DNA of 40,892 bases from JAHBXL01 sp038247555 (GTDB lineage Bacteria; Planctomycetota; Phycisphaerae; Phycisphaerales; UBA1924): NCBI GenBank assembly GCA_038247555.1, contig JBBRUT010000016.1:1-40892 (forward strand), in the 5' to 3' direction. Both the position numbers and the translations under genes were made by a program. Shown here piece by piece: positions 25,467 through 33,207 of this stretch (position 1 is the stretch's first letter; each line of letters begins with the position of its first letter). The notes under the pieces were generated by a model. It did no database searches. It saw only the letters and a list, made by a program, of their open reading frames with translations, and had not been told where the DNA came from.

Positions 25467-26795
25467 ATGCCCGGGACCACCCTCGACTTCATCTCAGACC
25501 TCCGCGCACGCGGCCTGCTTCAGCAGTGCACCGATGAGCCCGCGCTGATCGCCCATCTGCAAGCCGGCGACGCCGCCTCCGGCGGACGCCGCGCATATGT
25601 CGGCTTTGACCCGACCGCCGACTCGCTGACGATCGGTAACCTCGTCGGGATCATCCAGCTCGCGCGGCTCCAGCGTGCCGGGCACACGCCGGTGGTCATC
25701 ATGGGCGGCGGCACCGGGTTCATCGGCGACCCATCGGGCAAGAGCGCGGAGCGGATGCTGCTCACGCCCGAGGTCATCTCGCATAACGTCCGGTGCATCA
25801 CGCGGATATTTGATCGCCCTGAACTGCTCGACTTCGGGGTGGAGCGCCCGAACCGCGCTGTGATCCTCGACAACCACGACTGGCTGGGGAAACTGTCGTA
25901 CATCCAGTTGCTGCGCGATGTCGGCAAGCACTTCTCCGTCAACATGATGATCCAGAAGGAATCGGTCAAGGAGCGCCTGCACAACCGCGACCAGGGCATC
26001 AGTTACACCGAGTTCAGTTACATGATCCTGCAGGCTTACGACTACCTCCACCTGTTCGAGCAGCACGGCGTCTCGCTGCAGATGGGCGGGAGCGACCAGT
26101 TCGGCAACATCGTCTGCGGGATGGACCTCATCCGGCGCGGCAGACTCGAAGGCGAATCGCACCCCGCGTTCGGCCTCACCTGGCCGCTCGTCACCAAGGC
26201 CGATGGCGGCAAGTTCGGTAAGTCCGAGACGGGCGCGGTCTGGCTCACGGCCGAACGCACCTCGCCCTACGCGTTCTACCAGTTCTGGCTCAATGCGGCC
26301 GATGGCGATGTCATCCGTTTCCTGAAGATCTTCACCTTCATCCCGGTGGAGGAGATCGCCGCGATCGAGGCAGCGCACACCGCCGAACCCGGCAAGCGTG
26401 AGGCGCAGCGCACGCTCGCACGCCACATGACCGAGCTGCTGCACGGCGCAGCCGGGCGCGAACACGCGGAGGCCGCGGCCAAAGCGCTCTTCACCGGAGA
26501 CATTGCGCACCTCCCGCTCGCCACGCTTGAAGAAGCGCTGGCCTCCGCACCCGCGACCGATCACGCGAGGGCGGAGCTGGAGGGCCAGGGCATCGCGCTC
26601 CTTGATCTGCTTGCGCAGACCTCGCTGGCCAAGAGCAAGAGCGAGGCCCGCACGTTGCTCTCGCAGAACTCCATCAGCGTCAATGGCCACAAGGCCGCGG
26701 CCGATGCACGACTCACGGCGGCGACGCTGCTGCACGACAAGGTCATTGCGATCCGTCGCGGCAACAAGGCCTGGCATATCACCCGCTGGGCATAA
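25467..26795 (+). CDS. tyrS: Tyrosyl-tRNA synthetase
   Basis: A 442-residue class I synthetase that charges tRNA-Tyr. Visible are YVGFDPTADSLTIGNLVGI (HIGH-equivalent TIGN), the tyrosine pocket region YTEFSYMILQAYDYLHLFEQ and QMGGSDQFGNIVCG, the KMSKS-equivalent KFGKS, and a C-terminal S4 RNA-binding domain (about residues 375-440). The length is typical of bacterial TyrRS. The ATG at 25467 gives the normal N-terminus. It converges with the Gfo/Idh-like gene, whose stop is 40 bp downstream. Confidence 0.97.
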   Translation: MPGTTLDFISDLRARGLLQQCTDEPALIAHLQAGDAASGGRRAYVGFDPTADSLTIGNLVGIIQLARLQRAGHTPVVIMGGGTGFIGDPSGKSAERMLLTPEVISHNVRCITRIFDRPELLDFGVERPNRAVILDNHDWLGKLSYIQLLRDVGKHFSVNMMIQKESVKERLHNRDQGISYTEFSYMILQAYDYLHLFEQHGVSLQMGGSDQFGNIVCGMDLIRRGRLEGESHPAFGLTWPLVTKADGGKFGKSETGAVWLTAERTSPYAFYQFWLNAADGDVIRFLKIFTFIPVEEIAAIEAAHTAEPGKREAQRTLARHMTELLHGAAGREHAEAAAKALFTGDIAHLPLATLEEALASAPATDHARAELEGQGIALLDLLAQTSLAKSKSEARTLLSQNSISVNGHKAAADARLTAATLLHDKVIAIRRGNKAWHITRWA

Positions 26796-26834
26796 CAGCG
26801 TTTCGGGGTGTTCCGGCGCTGCGCACCGGACATC

Positions 26835-28127
26835 TCATCGCCCGCCCACCATCCGCAGAATCGTTTCGGGCAACTCGGCTTCCCCGGTGCGAGCGCTGAG
26901 CAGCGCGGCCCCCGCCGCGGCGAGCACGCCGGTGGTATCGGTTGGCGATGGCGCGGGGGTCCGCGCGTCGAGCAGCCGCGCAAGCTGATCGGCGACCGCA
27001 TCAACCAGCGCCTCATCGGGACGTTCTTCCATGCCACGCTTCTTGCGAGGCGGCCTCGAAGCGTCGACACCGGCGCCGTCGGCGGTCAGCCAGGCAAACC
27101 CGCCCGTGCCCGTGCCGACTCCCGCCGCGCCATCGTCGGTGATGCGCAGGCGCCCGCCATCGCCAATCAGCGTCACCGTCCGGCTCCACCGCGCCGCCCG
27201 ATCCGACAGCGCCACCGCGGCGGTCCGCCCATCGGCGAATCGCAGATTCGCGGTGAGATCCCCGCTCAGTCCGCGCAGTGTTTCGCCGGCGGCCTGGTGC
27301 AGGCCGCGCCCGCGGATGGGCCACACGTAGGTCGCGTGGATCTGCTCGGGCACCCCCAGTAGCGAGATCACGCAGTCGAGCGCATCAAACACTCGAGCGC
27401 CGAGCGATCCCTGCCCCGGGCCGCTCCATCCCTCGATCAACACGGTGCGAACATGACCGAACTGCTCGAGCACATCCGCGGCGTCGCGCATCGCCCGCGA
27501 AACCCGCATCAGCGGGAGGGTGCGCGCCCAGCCCCCGCCCGCATCGATCGGCTGACGCGGCCGACTGGCAGCGTCTCGGTCCTCATCGCTTCGCACCGGC
27601 GCGCCCTGACCGAGCATCACGCCCGCGCCCATCGGCGCGGCCACCATCTCGGCGCCGGCCCCGACCGCCGCGGCGGAGCCCGTGCTCGCATCGACCGGGA
27701 CGTTCAGTTGCAGCGCGGAGCAGGGCATGGGCTCGAGCGTGGCGACGCGCACGCCGCGAGCGCGGCATGCGGCGATCGCGCCGGCATCCTCGCGGTCCAT
27801 CGAACCCTGGCGTTGACCCCCGGCAAAGTCGCCCGGTGCCGCGATGATGATCACATCCGCCGAAGCGGAGGTGAGCAGCGAGCGGAGATCGTCAAAGAGC
27901 GGCACGGCATCGCGGTCACCGCTGATCGCGGCGATCAACTCGGGCCCCCGCCCTGGTTCCGGGCTTCCTGCGCCGATGATCGAGAGCTGCGCCCGGTCCG
28001 CCGCCGCGCGCAGCCAACCTGCCTGCGCGGGATCGGCCCAGACGATCGCCGTGCGACCGGGCGATCCTGGGGTGGAGGACGCGGAGCGGGGGGGGTGGGG
28101 GGGAGAGTTGTTGGGCACGCCGGACAC
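26835..28127 (-). CDS. Degenerate Gfo/Idh/MocA-type oxidoreductase-like protein
   Basis: A 430-residue protein resembling the Gfo/Idh/MocA family in layout. An N-terminal Rossmann-like part has ADVIIIAAPGDFAG (fourth strand) and GAIAACRARGVRVATLEPMP, the usual E(K)P turn in which Lys is replaced by Met. A C-terminal beta-sheet domain has TVTLIGDGGRLRITDDGA, followed by a final helix of the type SPTDTTGVLAAAGAALLSAR. The usual GxGxxG cofactor loop near the N-terminus is not evident and the catalytic Lys is missing, so it may not be a dehydrogenase. The start is uncertain because the first ~25 residues are low-complexity Pro/Ser. The gene lies downstream of rpmA and converges with tyrS. Confidence 0.6.
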   Translation of the reverse strand: MSGVPNNSPPHPPRSASSTPGSPGRTAIVWADPAQAGWLRAAADRAQLSIIGAGSPEPGRGPELIAAISGDRDAVPLFDDLRSLLTSASADVIIIAAPGDFAGGQRQGSMDREDAGAIAACRARGVRVATLEPMPCSALQLNVPVDASTGSAAAVGAGAEMVAAPMGAGVMLGQGAPVRSDEDRDAASRPRQPIDAGGGWARTLPLMRVSRAMRDAADVLEQFGHVRTVLIEGWSGPGQGSLGARVFDALDCVISLLGVPEQIHATYVWPIRGRGLHQAAGETLRGLSGDLTANLRFADGRTAAVALSDRAARWSRTVTLIGDGGRLRITDDGAAGVGTGTGGFAWLTADGAGVDASRPPRKKRGMEERPDEALVDAVADQLARLLDARTPAPSPTDTTGVLAAAGAALLSARTGEAELPETILRMVGGR

Positions 28128-28179
28128 CGAGAATCAGTGTACACGGAGCTTGGGGAAGCCCGCCAGCCGGCGCCTCGGC

Positions 28180-28216
28180 AAAAAGCAAACACGGCCCGGG
28201 GAGTGCCCGAGCCGTG
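28180..28216 (-). terminator. Terminator of rpmA
   Basis: Imperfect 11-bp stem CACGGCCCGGG (28190-28200) / CCCGAGCCGTG (28206-28216) with one mismatch and a 5-nt loop. On the minus strand it is followed by TTTGCTTTTT. It lies 30 bp after the rpmA stop and so separates rpmA from the Gfo/Idh-like gene. Confidence 0.82.
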
Positions 28217-28246
28217 CATAAAAGTCAGAGAGATCGATCCGACCGG

Positions 28247-28537
28247 TCAGTTGTTCTTGACAGCGGTCTTCAACCACGTCGGCCGCGGCTCTTTCGCATC
28301 GGTGGGCTCGATGCTGATCTTGCGGCCCTGGAAGACCACCTTGCCGTTGATCAGGGAATAGAGGGTGTCGTCGCGGCCGCGTTCGACCATGAACCCCGGT
28401 TCAAACAGCGTTCCGCGCTGGCGGACGATGATTGAACCCGGCTGGGCGACTTCGCCGCCGTAAAGCTTGATACCCAGGTACTTGGGGTTGGAGTCGCGAC
28501 CGTTCCGGGTCGAGCCCTGTCCCTTTTTGTGTGCCAT
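28247..28537 (-). CDS. rpmA: Ribosomal protein bL27
   Basis: A 96-residue large-subunit protein with the standard bL27 opening (MAHKKGQGSTRNGRDSNPKY) and the GGEVAQPGSIIVRQRG core; its N-terminus reaches the peptidyl-transferase centre. The GAAGGG site 8 nt upstream of the ATG at 28537 fixes the start (the frame is open 6 codons further). There is no N-terminal Firmicute-type cleavable extension. rplU (bL21), the usual partner, is not adjacent. A terminator follows directly, so rpmA may be transcribed alone. Confidence 0.96.
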   Translation of the reverse strand: MAHKKGQGSTRNGRDSNPKYLGIKLYGGEVAQPGSIIVRQRGTLFEPGFMVERGRDDTLYSLINGKVVFQGRKISIEPTDAKEPRPTWLKTAVKNN

Positions 28538-28641
28538 GACAAATGCCCTTCGCAAGAACCCGCGCGATCGCCGCGACGGGTCACAACACTAGACGCCAGC
28601 CCCTTCATCTTCCAGCACGAACAAGAGCCTATCGACGCAAA

Positions 28642-29301
28642 TCAGCGCATGATCCAGGTCTGTTCCCGTACGGGGACCTCATTGAGCCGCTTCCCCATCA
28701 GGTCGCCGGGGGTGTCAAAGTCCATCCGAAGGGTCTTGCGGAGGATGAACCGCTGGTCGGACTTGGGAGTCTCGACGGTTGCCGTTTCACCCGAGAAGCC
28801 CGCGGCGTACACCGTCAGGCGGTCGGGGTTCGCATCCGTGACGGGCCAGATCACCACCCCGTCCTTGCCGTTCTCGCGTCCTTGGAGAAGCGTGCCGATG
28901 ATCGTAATCTGGTCCTCGGCGAAGCTGTTCTGCAGCGATGTCAGGATCTTCTCCGTGACCGCCTGGGGCACATCGCGGCCGGAGCGGAGGATCTCGCCTT
29001 CGCCGTTGGCCAGCTCAAACGCCGGTGCAAACAGCAAGTCCTGGCCGCTGTTGTTCACAACGGAATAGTCCATGTACAGATACATCCGCGGGCCAACCCC
29101 GGCGACATCGATGGTCGTGACCCGAAGAATGCCGGGGGTGATGTCGAGCTGCCAACGCCTGGGCACGGGGTCGGGCTCAGGCGCCAGGCCGAGCAGGGCG
29201 GTGCCGGAAGCGACGGTGAGAACCGCCGCGGCCAAGCGGGACAGCCGGCTCGCGAGCGAGCGGCGGGGGGTACGATGAGCCTTTGGGGCGCTTGCGGACA
29301 T
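28642..29301 (-). CDS. Exported hypothetical protein
   Basis: A 219-residue protein I do not recognise. A long basic N-terminus (RTPRRSLASRLSRL) leads into a hydrophobic stretch (AAAVLTVASGTALLGLA), either a signal peptide or a membrane anchor. The rest is probably one beta-rich domain: LYMDYSVVNNSGQDLLFAPA, then ITIIGTLLQGRENGKDGVVI and RLTVYAAGFSGETATV. It resembles the extracytoplasmic hypothetical proteins common in planctomycetes. It is divergent from the GNAT gene with 92 bp between the starts. Confidence 0.7.
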   Translation of the reverse strand: MSASAPKAHRTPRRSLASRLSRLAAAVLTVASGTALLGLAPEPDPVPRRWQLDITPGILRVTTIDVAGVGPRMYLYMDYSVVNNSGQDLLFAPAFELANGEGEILRSGRDVPQAVTEKILTSLQNSFAEDQITIIGTLLQGRENGKDGVVIWPVTDANPDRLTVYAAGFSGETATVETPKSDQRFILRKTLRMDFDTPGDLMGKRLNEVPVREQTWIMR

Positions 29302-29393
29302 CGCTGAAGTCTCCTGATCGCGTTTCGGATCGACGTCCGAAGGGTGGGAGTGTACAGAGCGGGTACGCGGCGGGAAAGTCTGGGTTCCTTCGG

Positions 29394-30467
29394 ATGACCA
29401 CCTTCGTCGGCGACATCGACTCCGGTTCCGCAGGTGGCCGCCCCTCCCCCCGGCAGCCAGTGGCCGTATTTATCCCGCCCGAGCTCCGCCTTGCCGCCTG
29501 CGCCCGCCTTGTGGCGGACCATGCCCCCGAGCCGCAAATGGCCGCCCGCAGGTTTGTCGAGACCGCCGAAGAACTCGGGATCGACCTGTCGCTGATGTGG
29601 GGAACGCTTGACCCTAGCCGAACCGAGATCCGCCAGGTTTGTCTGGCTGTCCTGGGGGCCGGGCGAACGGCGATGTTGTTTCTCTCCGGGGATGCCCGGC
29701 GCAAGGGGATCTTCCCCCCGGCCGGCGCAGCGGCCCAGGAGGCCAACGCCGAACGCCTGGCCGTGGTGGAGGCCGCGTGCCGATTGCTTTCGGGGCCGAT
29801 TCCCGGAAAGTCCCCCTTTGGTGTCCGGCTGGCACAATTGCTGCTGGAACCGCACGAGACATCGGTGCTGCTGGCACTGCGTCGCGCCGGCTTTCGGCAG
29901 TTGGGGGACTTGGCCTACATGCGTCGCGAGGCGGCACCGATCCAGGGGGGCCGACACAATCACGCGCTTCCGGAGAATCTGCAACTGGTGTCCGTTGCGG
30001 ACATGATCATGTCCGGCCGCACCAGCAGTGAGGTCGACCACGTGCTGGTTGATGTGCTCGAGGGTTCGTACGTTGATACCAGGGACTGTCCGGAGCTGTG
30101 CGGATTGCGCGATGCGAGCGATGTGCTCGAATCTCACAAGGCTGTCGGGCGCTTCGACCCCGCCCTGTGGTGGGTCCTGTTTGAGGGTGACGTGCCGGTG
30201 GGGTGTGCACTCTTCTCGGTATCGCCCGAGCACGACTCCCTCGAACTGGTATATCTCGGACTCTGCGTGAGTGCGCGCGGCCGCGGTATCGGGTCCGCGC
30301 TGCTCGGTGTGACGCTGCGCGCCGTGGGCGATCGCGTGATGATGTCCGGAGGCGTGACGTGCGCCGTCGACACACGGAACACCGCCGCGCTGCGGCTGTA
30401 TCAGCGAGCAGGCTTTCGACGGTTCAGCGTCCGCATTCCCATGATTCGGCCGCTCGCATCGCGATGA
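29394..30467 (+). CDS. GNAT-family N-acetyltransferase
   Basis: A 357-residue protein with a GNAT domain in its C-terminal third. LGLCVSARGRGIGSALLG is motif A, with the RGRGIG acetyl-CoA pyrophosphate loop, and AVDTRNTAALRLYQRAGFRR is motif B. The N-terminal half has a weaker GNAT-like outline (LLEPHETSVLLALRRAGFRQLGDLAYMRR), so it may be a tandem GNAT with one degenerate copy. The substrate is unknown. The ATG at 29394 was chosen because the frame upstream runs into the divergent gene. It is followed by the dnaA upstream region. Confidence 0.8.
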   Translation: MTTFVGDIDSGSAGGRPSPRQPVAVFIPPELRLAACARLVADHAPEPQMAARRFVETAEELGIDLSLMWGTLDPSRTEIRQVCLAVLGAGRTAMLFLSGDARRKGIFPPAGAAAQEANAERLAVVEAACRLLSGPIPGKSPFGVRLAQLLLEPHETSVLLALRRAGFRQLGDLAYMRREAAPIQGGRHNHALPENLQLVSVADMIMSGRTSSEVDHVLVDVLEGSYVDTRDCPELCGLRDASDVLESHKAVGRFDPALWWVLFEGDVPVGCALFSVSPEHDSLELVYLGLCVSARGRGIGSALLGVTLRAVGDRVMMSGGVTCAVDTRNTAALRLYQRAGFRRFSVRIPMIRPLASR

Positions 30468-30973
30468 CACGTTTGTGCCGGTAATCACAGTGCGATCGCG
30501 CGTTCTCCACAGTGTTCTCCACGCAAGCCAGCGAAGAAGCGTGAAGACGTGGACAAACTTTTTTCCGCGGCGCAAGTCCCGGCTTTTCCAGAGTTGCGCG
30601 AGCCCGGAGCCTCGGCCACACCTTGACGTCGCTTGAGGCGCAACACAACTCCCGATACTCTGTGCCCGGCGGCCAAGGATTCGGCCGCTCCTTCCACGTC
30701 ACGATGATGACCCGATTAGTAACCCGCCAGCGCAGCCGCAATCGCGGCACATGCAGGGCACTTGGTTGACGCCGCACCTCGGTTGCGGCGAAGGGTCTTC
30801 GCTTGCCTTTTCCCGCCGCGCCGGAGCGTGCGTCGGGACGGCAGGATCCGTGACGCGACCGCCGTGGGATGGACTCCAAAGTCACAACTCGACCACGACC
30901 GCCGTGGTAGCCCATCGCTCGATGCGCATGCTCGATGACGCGCGAGAGATACAACCTCTGAAGGGTGTGACCT
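30468..30973. other. Intergenic region upstream of dnaA with DnaA-box-like sites
   Basis: A 506-bp region with no convincing gene. Three DnaA-box-like sites lie within 54 bp: TTCTCCACA (30503-30511, one mismatch to TTATCCACA), TTCTCCACG (30515-30523) and, on the minus strand, TTGTCCACG (30548-30556). A T-rich stretch follows at 30558-30566. This is the normal place for an origin or for dnaA autoregulation. A minus-strand frame ending at 30716 looks faintly like a zinc-ribbon ribosomal protein but lacks a start codon. Confidence 0.5.
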
Positions 30974-32692
30974 GTGGAGACGCGTCACGCTTCGATCGAA
31001 ATGGCTGAACAGCGTGTTGATCAACTGTCGGAAGGACTGCGATGCATCGAGGCCGAGAACACACGATCCGAAACCGATGACTGGTCCAGCCCTGCGGGTG
31101 CGCTGCGAATCCGCGGTAGCCTGCGAGCTGCGGCCACTGCTGCCGCGCAGAGCGTTGAGTCCTCGCTGAGCGACCGCCTTGTCCGCATCATCGGTCAATC
31201 GAGCTACGACCGCTACTTCAGCGGTCGGGTTCGGCTCCATCCCACCGATGGGCGGATCGAGGTTCATGTTTCCAGCCGTGCCGCCGCCGATGTCCTGCGC
31301 CGTCGATTCGGCGTCGCTCTGCGCCAGGTCGGTTCCGATTCCGGCACTGCCGCAAGTTGCCCGGCAGAGGTCATCTTCGTCGTTGCTTCTGAAGACACCA
31401 TTGATCCGCAGGCCGCGCTAGCTGTGAACTCCCCGACATCGGACCCTCAGCCTGCCGCGGCCGCTGCGCCGCGCGCGCACGGCCCCCGCGCCTCAGCCAC
31501 GCGGTACCGCCTAGAAGATTATGTCGTTGGCGACTCCAACCGCATGGCGTACAACGCGTCGATGCGCATGGCCGATGGCGATGACCCTGGCGCTTCGCGC
31601 ACACTCTTTGTCCACGGCCCCTGCGGCCTGGGCAAGACGCATCTGCTTCAGGGCGTGGCCCAGCGTTTCCGCGAGCGCGTGCCGGGAGCGGTAATCCGCA
31701 TCACCAGCGGCGAAGCGTTCATGAACGACTTTGTTGCCTCGATCCGCGCGGCGGGCAGCGAAGGCCGTACAGGCCCCGGCGGTGTGTCCCGGTTCCGCAG
31801 CGCGTACCGGCGTGCCGATCTGCTCTGTATCGACGATGTCCACTTCCTCGCCGCCAAGCAGGCCACGCAGGATGAACTGCTGCATACGTTTGATGAAATC
31901 GAGCGCGGCGGTGCACGCGTGCTGCTCATCAGCGACCAGCACCCCCGCGCGCTCCGAAAGTTCAGCCCCGCACTCGTCTCACGGTTCATGTCCGGCATGG
32001 TGGCGAGCATCGCGCCGCCCGAGGCCGCGCTCCGCGAGCGCATCGTGCGTGTCTTTGCCATCCGCCGCGGACTTGCGCTCGATGATTCCGGCGTTCGCGC
32101 CGTCGCTTCCCGCGCCGCATGGACACCCGGTGCGAGCACCGGCCCATCCATCCGCGATATCGAAGGGATGCTCACCAAGATCGATGCGCTCAAGCGCGTT
32201 GCGCCGGAGTATCTGAGCGCGGACGGTCGGCTTGGGGCCGCGGCGGTCGAGCGGGCGTTTGGAGGCGGTTCTTCCGCCTCGTTCAGCGCTGGACAATCTG
32301 GACAGAGCAGCGAGCACGCCGGCCAGGCGCTCGTGCAGCAGCAGCGTCCGACCAAGCCCGTTCGTATGCACGTCATCATCTCCCAGACCTGTGCTGCGCT
32401 GGGCGTCGAGCCCGGCGACCTTGCCGGCAAGACACGTCACAAGCGCGTTGTGCTGGCGCGCTCGCTCATCACCTACATCTCCCGCGGGCTCACCACGCAG
32501 AGCTTCCCCGACATCGCCCGCGCGCTGGGCCGCCCCAGCCATTCGACCGTCATCACCGCGTACCAGCGCTTCTGCAAGCAGCTTGAGGCCGATGAGCCCG
32601 TCGCGCTCGAACACGCCGCGGAACCAACGACGCTCAGCGTGCTCACGCGCCAACTGATCGAGGCGGTAGTTCATGCTTCAGCCAAAGGTTGA
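30974..32692 (+). CDS. dnaA: Chromosomal replication initiator DnaA (divergent)
   Basis: A 572-residue AAA+ initiator. Domain I is recognisable near SDRLVRIIGQSSYDRYFSG. Walker A is GPCGLGKTHL (Lys221), Walker B is LLCIDDVHFL, and sensor-type segments follow (VLLISDQHPRALRKFSPALV). Domain IV, the DnaA-box-binding helix-turn-helix, is KRVVLARSLITYISRGLTTQ then SFPDIARALGRPSHSTVITA. Most bacteria have GGRDHTTV at the end of this motif, where Asp, His and Thr contact the box; here it reads GRPSHSTV. The GTG start has an AAGGG site 8 nt upstream. The heptamer array begins 4 bp after the stop. A paralogous, non-initiator DnaA cannot be excluded. Confidence 0.88.
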   Translation: METRHASIEMAEQRVDQLSEGLRCIEAENTRSETDDWSSPAGALRIRGSLRAAATAAAQSVESSLSDRLVRIIGQSSYDRYFSGRVRLHPTDGRIEVHVSSRAAADVLRRRFGVALRQVGSDSGTAASCPAEVIFVVASEDTIDPQAALAVNSPTSDPQPAAAAAPRAHGPRASATRYRLEDYVVGDSNRMAYNASMRMADGDDPGASRTLFVHGPCGLGKTHLLQGVAQRFRERVPGAVIRITSGEAFMNDFVASIRAAGSEGRTGPGGVSRFRSAYRRADLLCIDDVHFLAAKQATQDELLHTFDEIERGGARVLLISDQHPRALRKFSPALVSRFMSGMVASIAPPEAALRERIVRVFAIRRGLALDDSGVRAVASRAAWTPGASTGPSIRDIEGMLTKIDALKRVAPEYLSADGRLGAAAVERAFGGGSSASFSAGQSGQSSEHAGQALVQQQRPTKPVRMHVIISQTCAALGVEPGDLAGKTRHKRVVLARSLITYISRGLTTQSFPDIARALGRPSHSTVITAYQRFCKQLEADEPVALEHAAEPTTLSVLTRQLIEAVVHASAKG

Positions 32693-32696
32693 TGGG

Positions 32697-32724
32697 GGAA
32701 TGCGGAATGCGGAGTGCGGAGTGA
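32697..32724 (+). repeat. Left heptamer array (4 units)
   Basis: Four 7-bp units in a row: GGAATGC, GGAATGC, GGAGTGC, GGAGTGA. They are the inverse complement of the right array at 33152-33200. Confidence 0.9.
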
Positions 32725-32770
32725 AGCGACGGATTGACGACGTGCCGCACAGGCTGATAATCTGCTCCGC

Positions 32771-33132
32771 ATGAGCCATCAGGACTTGAAAGATCGCACG
32801 CGAGACTTTGCACTTCGGGTGATCAGCCTCACGGAGGCGCTTCCAAAGGGCCGCACTTGCGACGTGCTTGGTCGGCAACTGCTCCGCTCAGCGACTTCAG
32901 TGGGAGCCAACTACCCCTCGGCCTGCCTTGCACGCTCGCGAGCCGACTCGTGAGCAACATGGGAATAGTCGAAGAGGAAGCAGATGAAAGTGGGTATTGG
33001 CTGGAGATGATCGAAGATGCAGGTTTGATCAAACCGACTCGAATAGCCGATTGGAAAGCCGAGTGCAACGAGCTTACGGCGATCATCGTCGCATCGATTC
33101 GTACCGCGCGTGGAGCACAAAGACCGAGATGA
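32771..33132 (+). pseudogene. Four-helix-bundle (23S rRNA intervening-sequence / Avd-like) protein, frameshifted
   Basis: The first part starts MSHQDLKDRTRDFALRVISL and includes LGRQLLRSATSVGANY and ARSRAD, then stops at 32951-32953. The rest continues in the next frame as GIVEEEADESGYWLEMIEDA and ends AIIVASIRTARG. The two pieces join exactly as one S23/four-helix-bundle protein of ~120 residues if one T is restored in GACTCGTG (about 32945-32952) to give Asp-Phe-Val. Relatives occur as inserts in 23S rRNA genes and, as Avd, in diversity-generating retroelements; the molecular role of standalone copies is largely unknown. It is either a recent pseudogene or a sequencing error. Confidence 0.85.
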
Positions 33133-33151
33133 AGTAGTTGTGTTGCTCGAG

Positions 33152-33200
33152 ATTCCGCATTCCGCATTCCCCACTCCGCATTCCGCATTCCGCACTTCGG
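33152..33200 (+). repeat. Right heptamer array (7 units)
   Basis: Seven 7-bp units in exact phase: ATTCCGC, ATTCCGC, ATTCCCC, ACTCCGC, ATTCCGC, ATTCCGC, ACTTCGG. They are inverted relative to the left array. The DegT ATG follows 7 bp later, so the array lies where that gene's ribosome-binding site would be expected. Confidence 0.92.
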
Positions 33201-33207
33201 GCCTCCC

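Larger units (their letters stand above)
32697..33200. mobile_element. Putative small mobile element: four-helix-bundle gene between inverted heptamer arrays
   Basis: The element starts 4 bp after the dnaA stop and ends 7 bp before the DegT start codon, so it fills the intergenic gap. The left array reads GGAATGC-type heptamers; the right array reads the complement (ATTCCGC-type), so they form terminal inverted repeats that could pair. Between them lies one frameshifted four-helix-bundle gene. Mobility is inferred from the layout. Confidence 0.5.

Noticed and set aside
26796..26834. Terminator between tyrS and the Gfo/Idh-like gene
   Set aside because: A weak GTTCCGG/CCGGAC pairing lies partly inside the coding end and has no T tract.
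29055..30575. Minus-strand 506-codon open frame opposite the GNAT gene
   Set aside because: It covers two real genes, GNAT and the exported protein, in shadow frames and has a biased, low-complexity composition.
30716..30860. Minus-strand frame with basic N-part and STKCPACAAI, resembling bL32
   Set aside because: No start codon in range, only one CxxC pair, and the C-terminal GYY-like end is off; most of the longer frame is antisense to dnaA.
32697..33200. CRISPR array
   Set aside because: Units are 7 bp with no spacers and are inverted at the two ends, so this is not a CRISPR.
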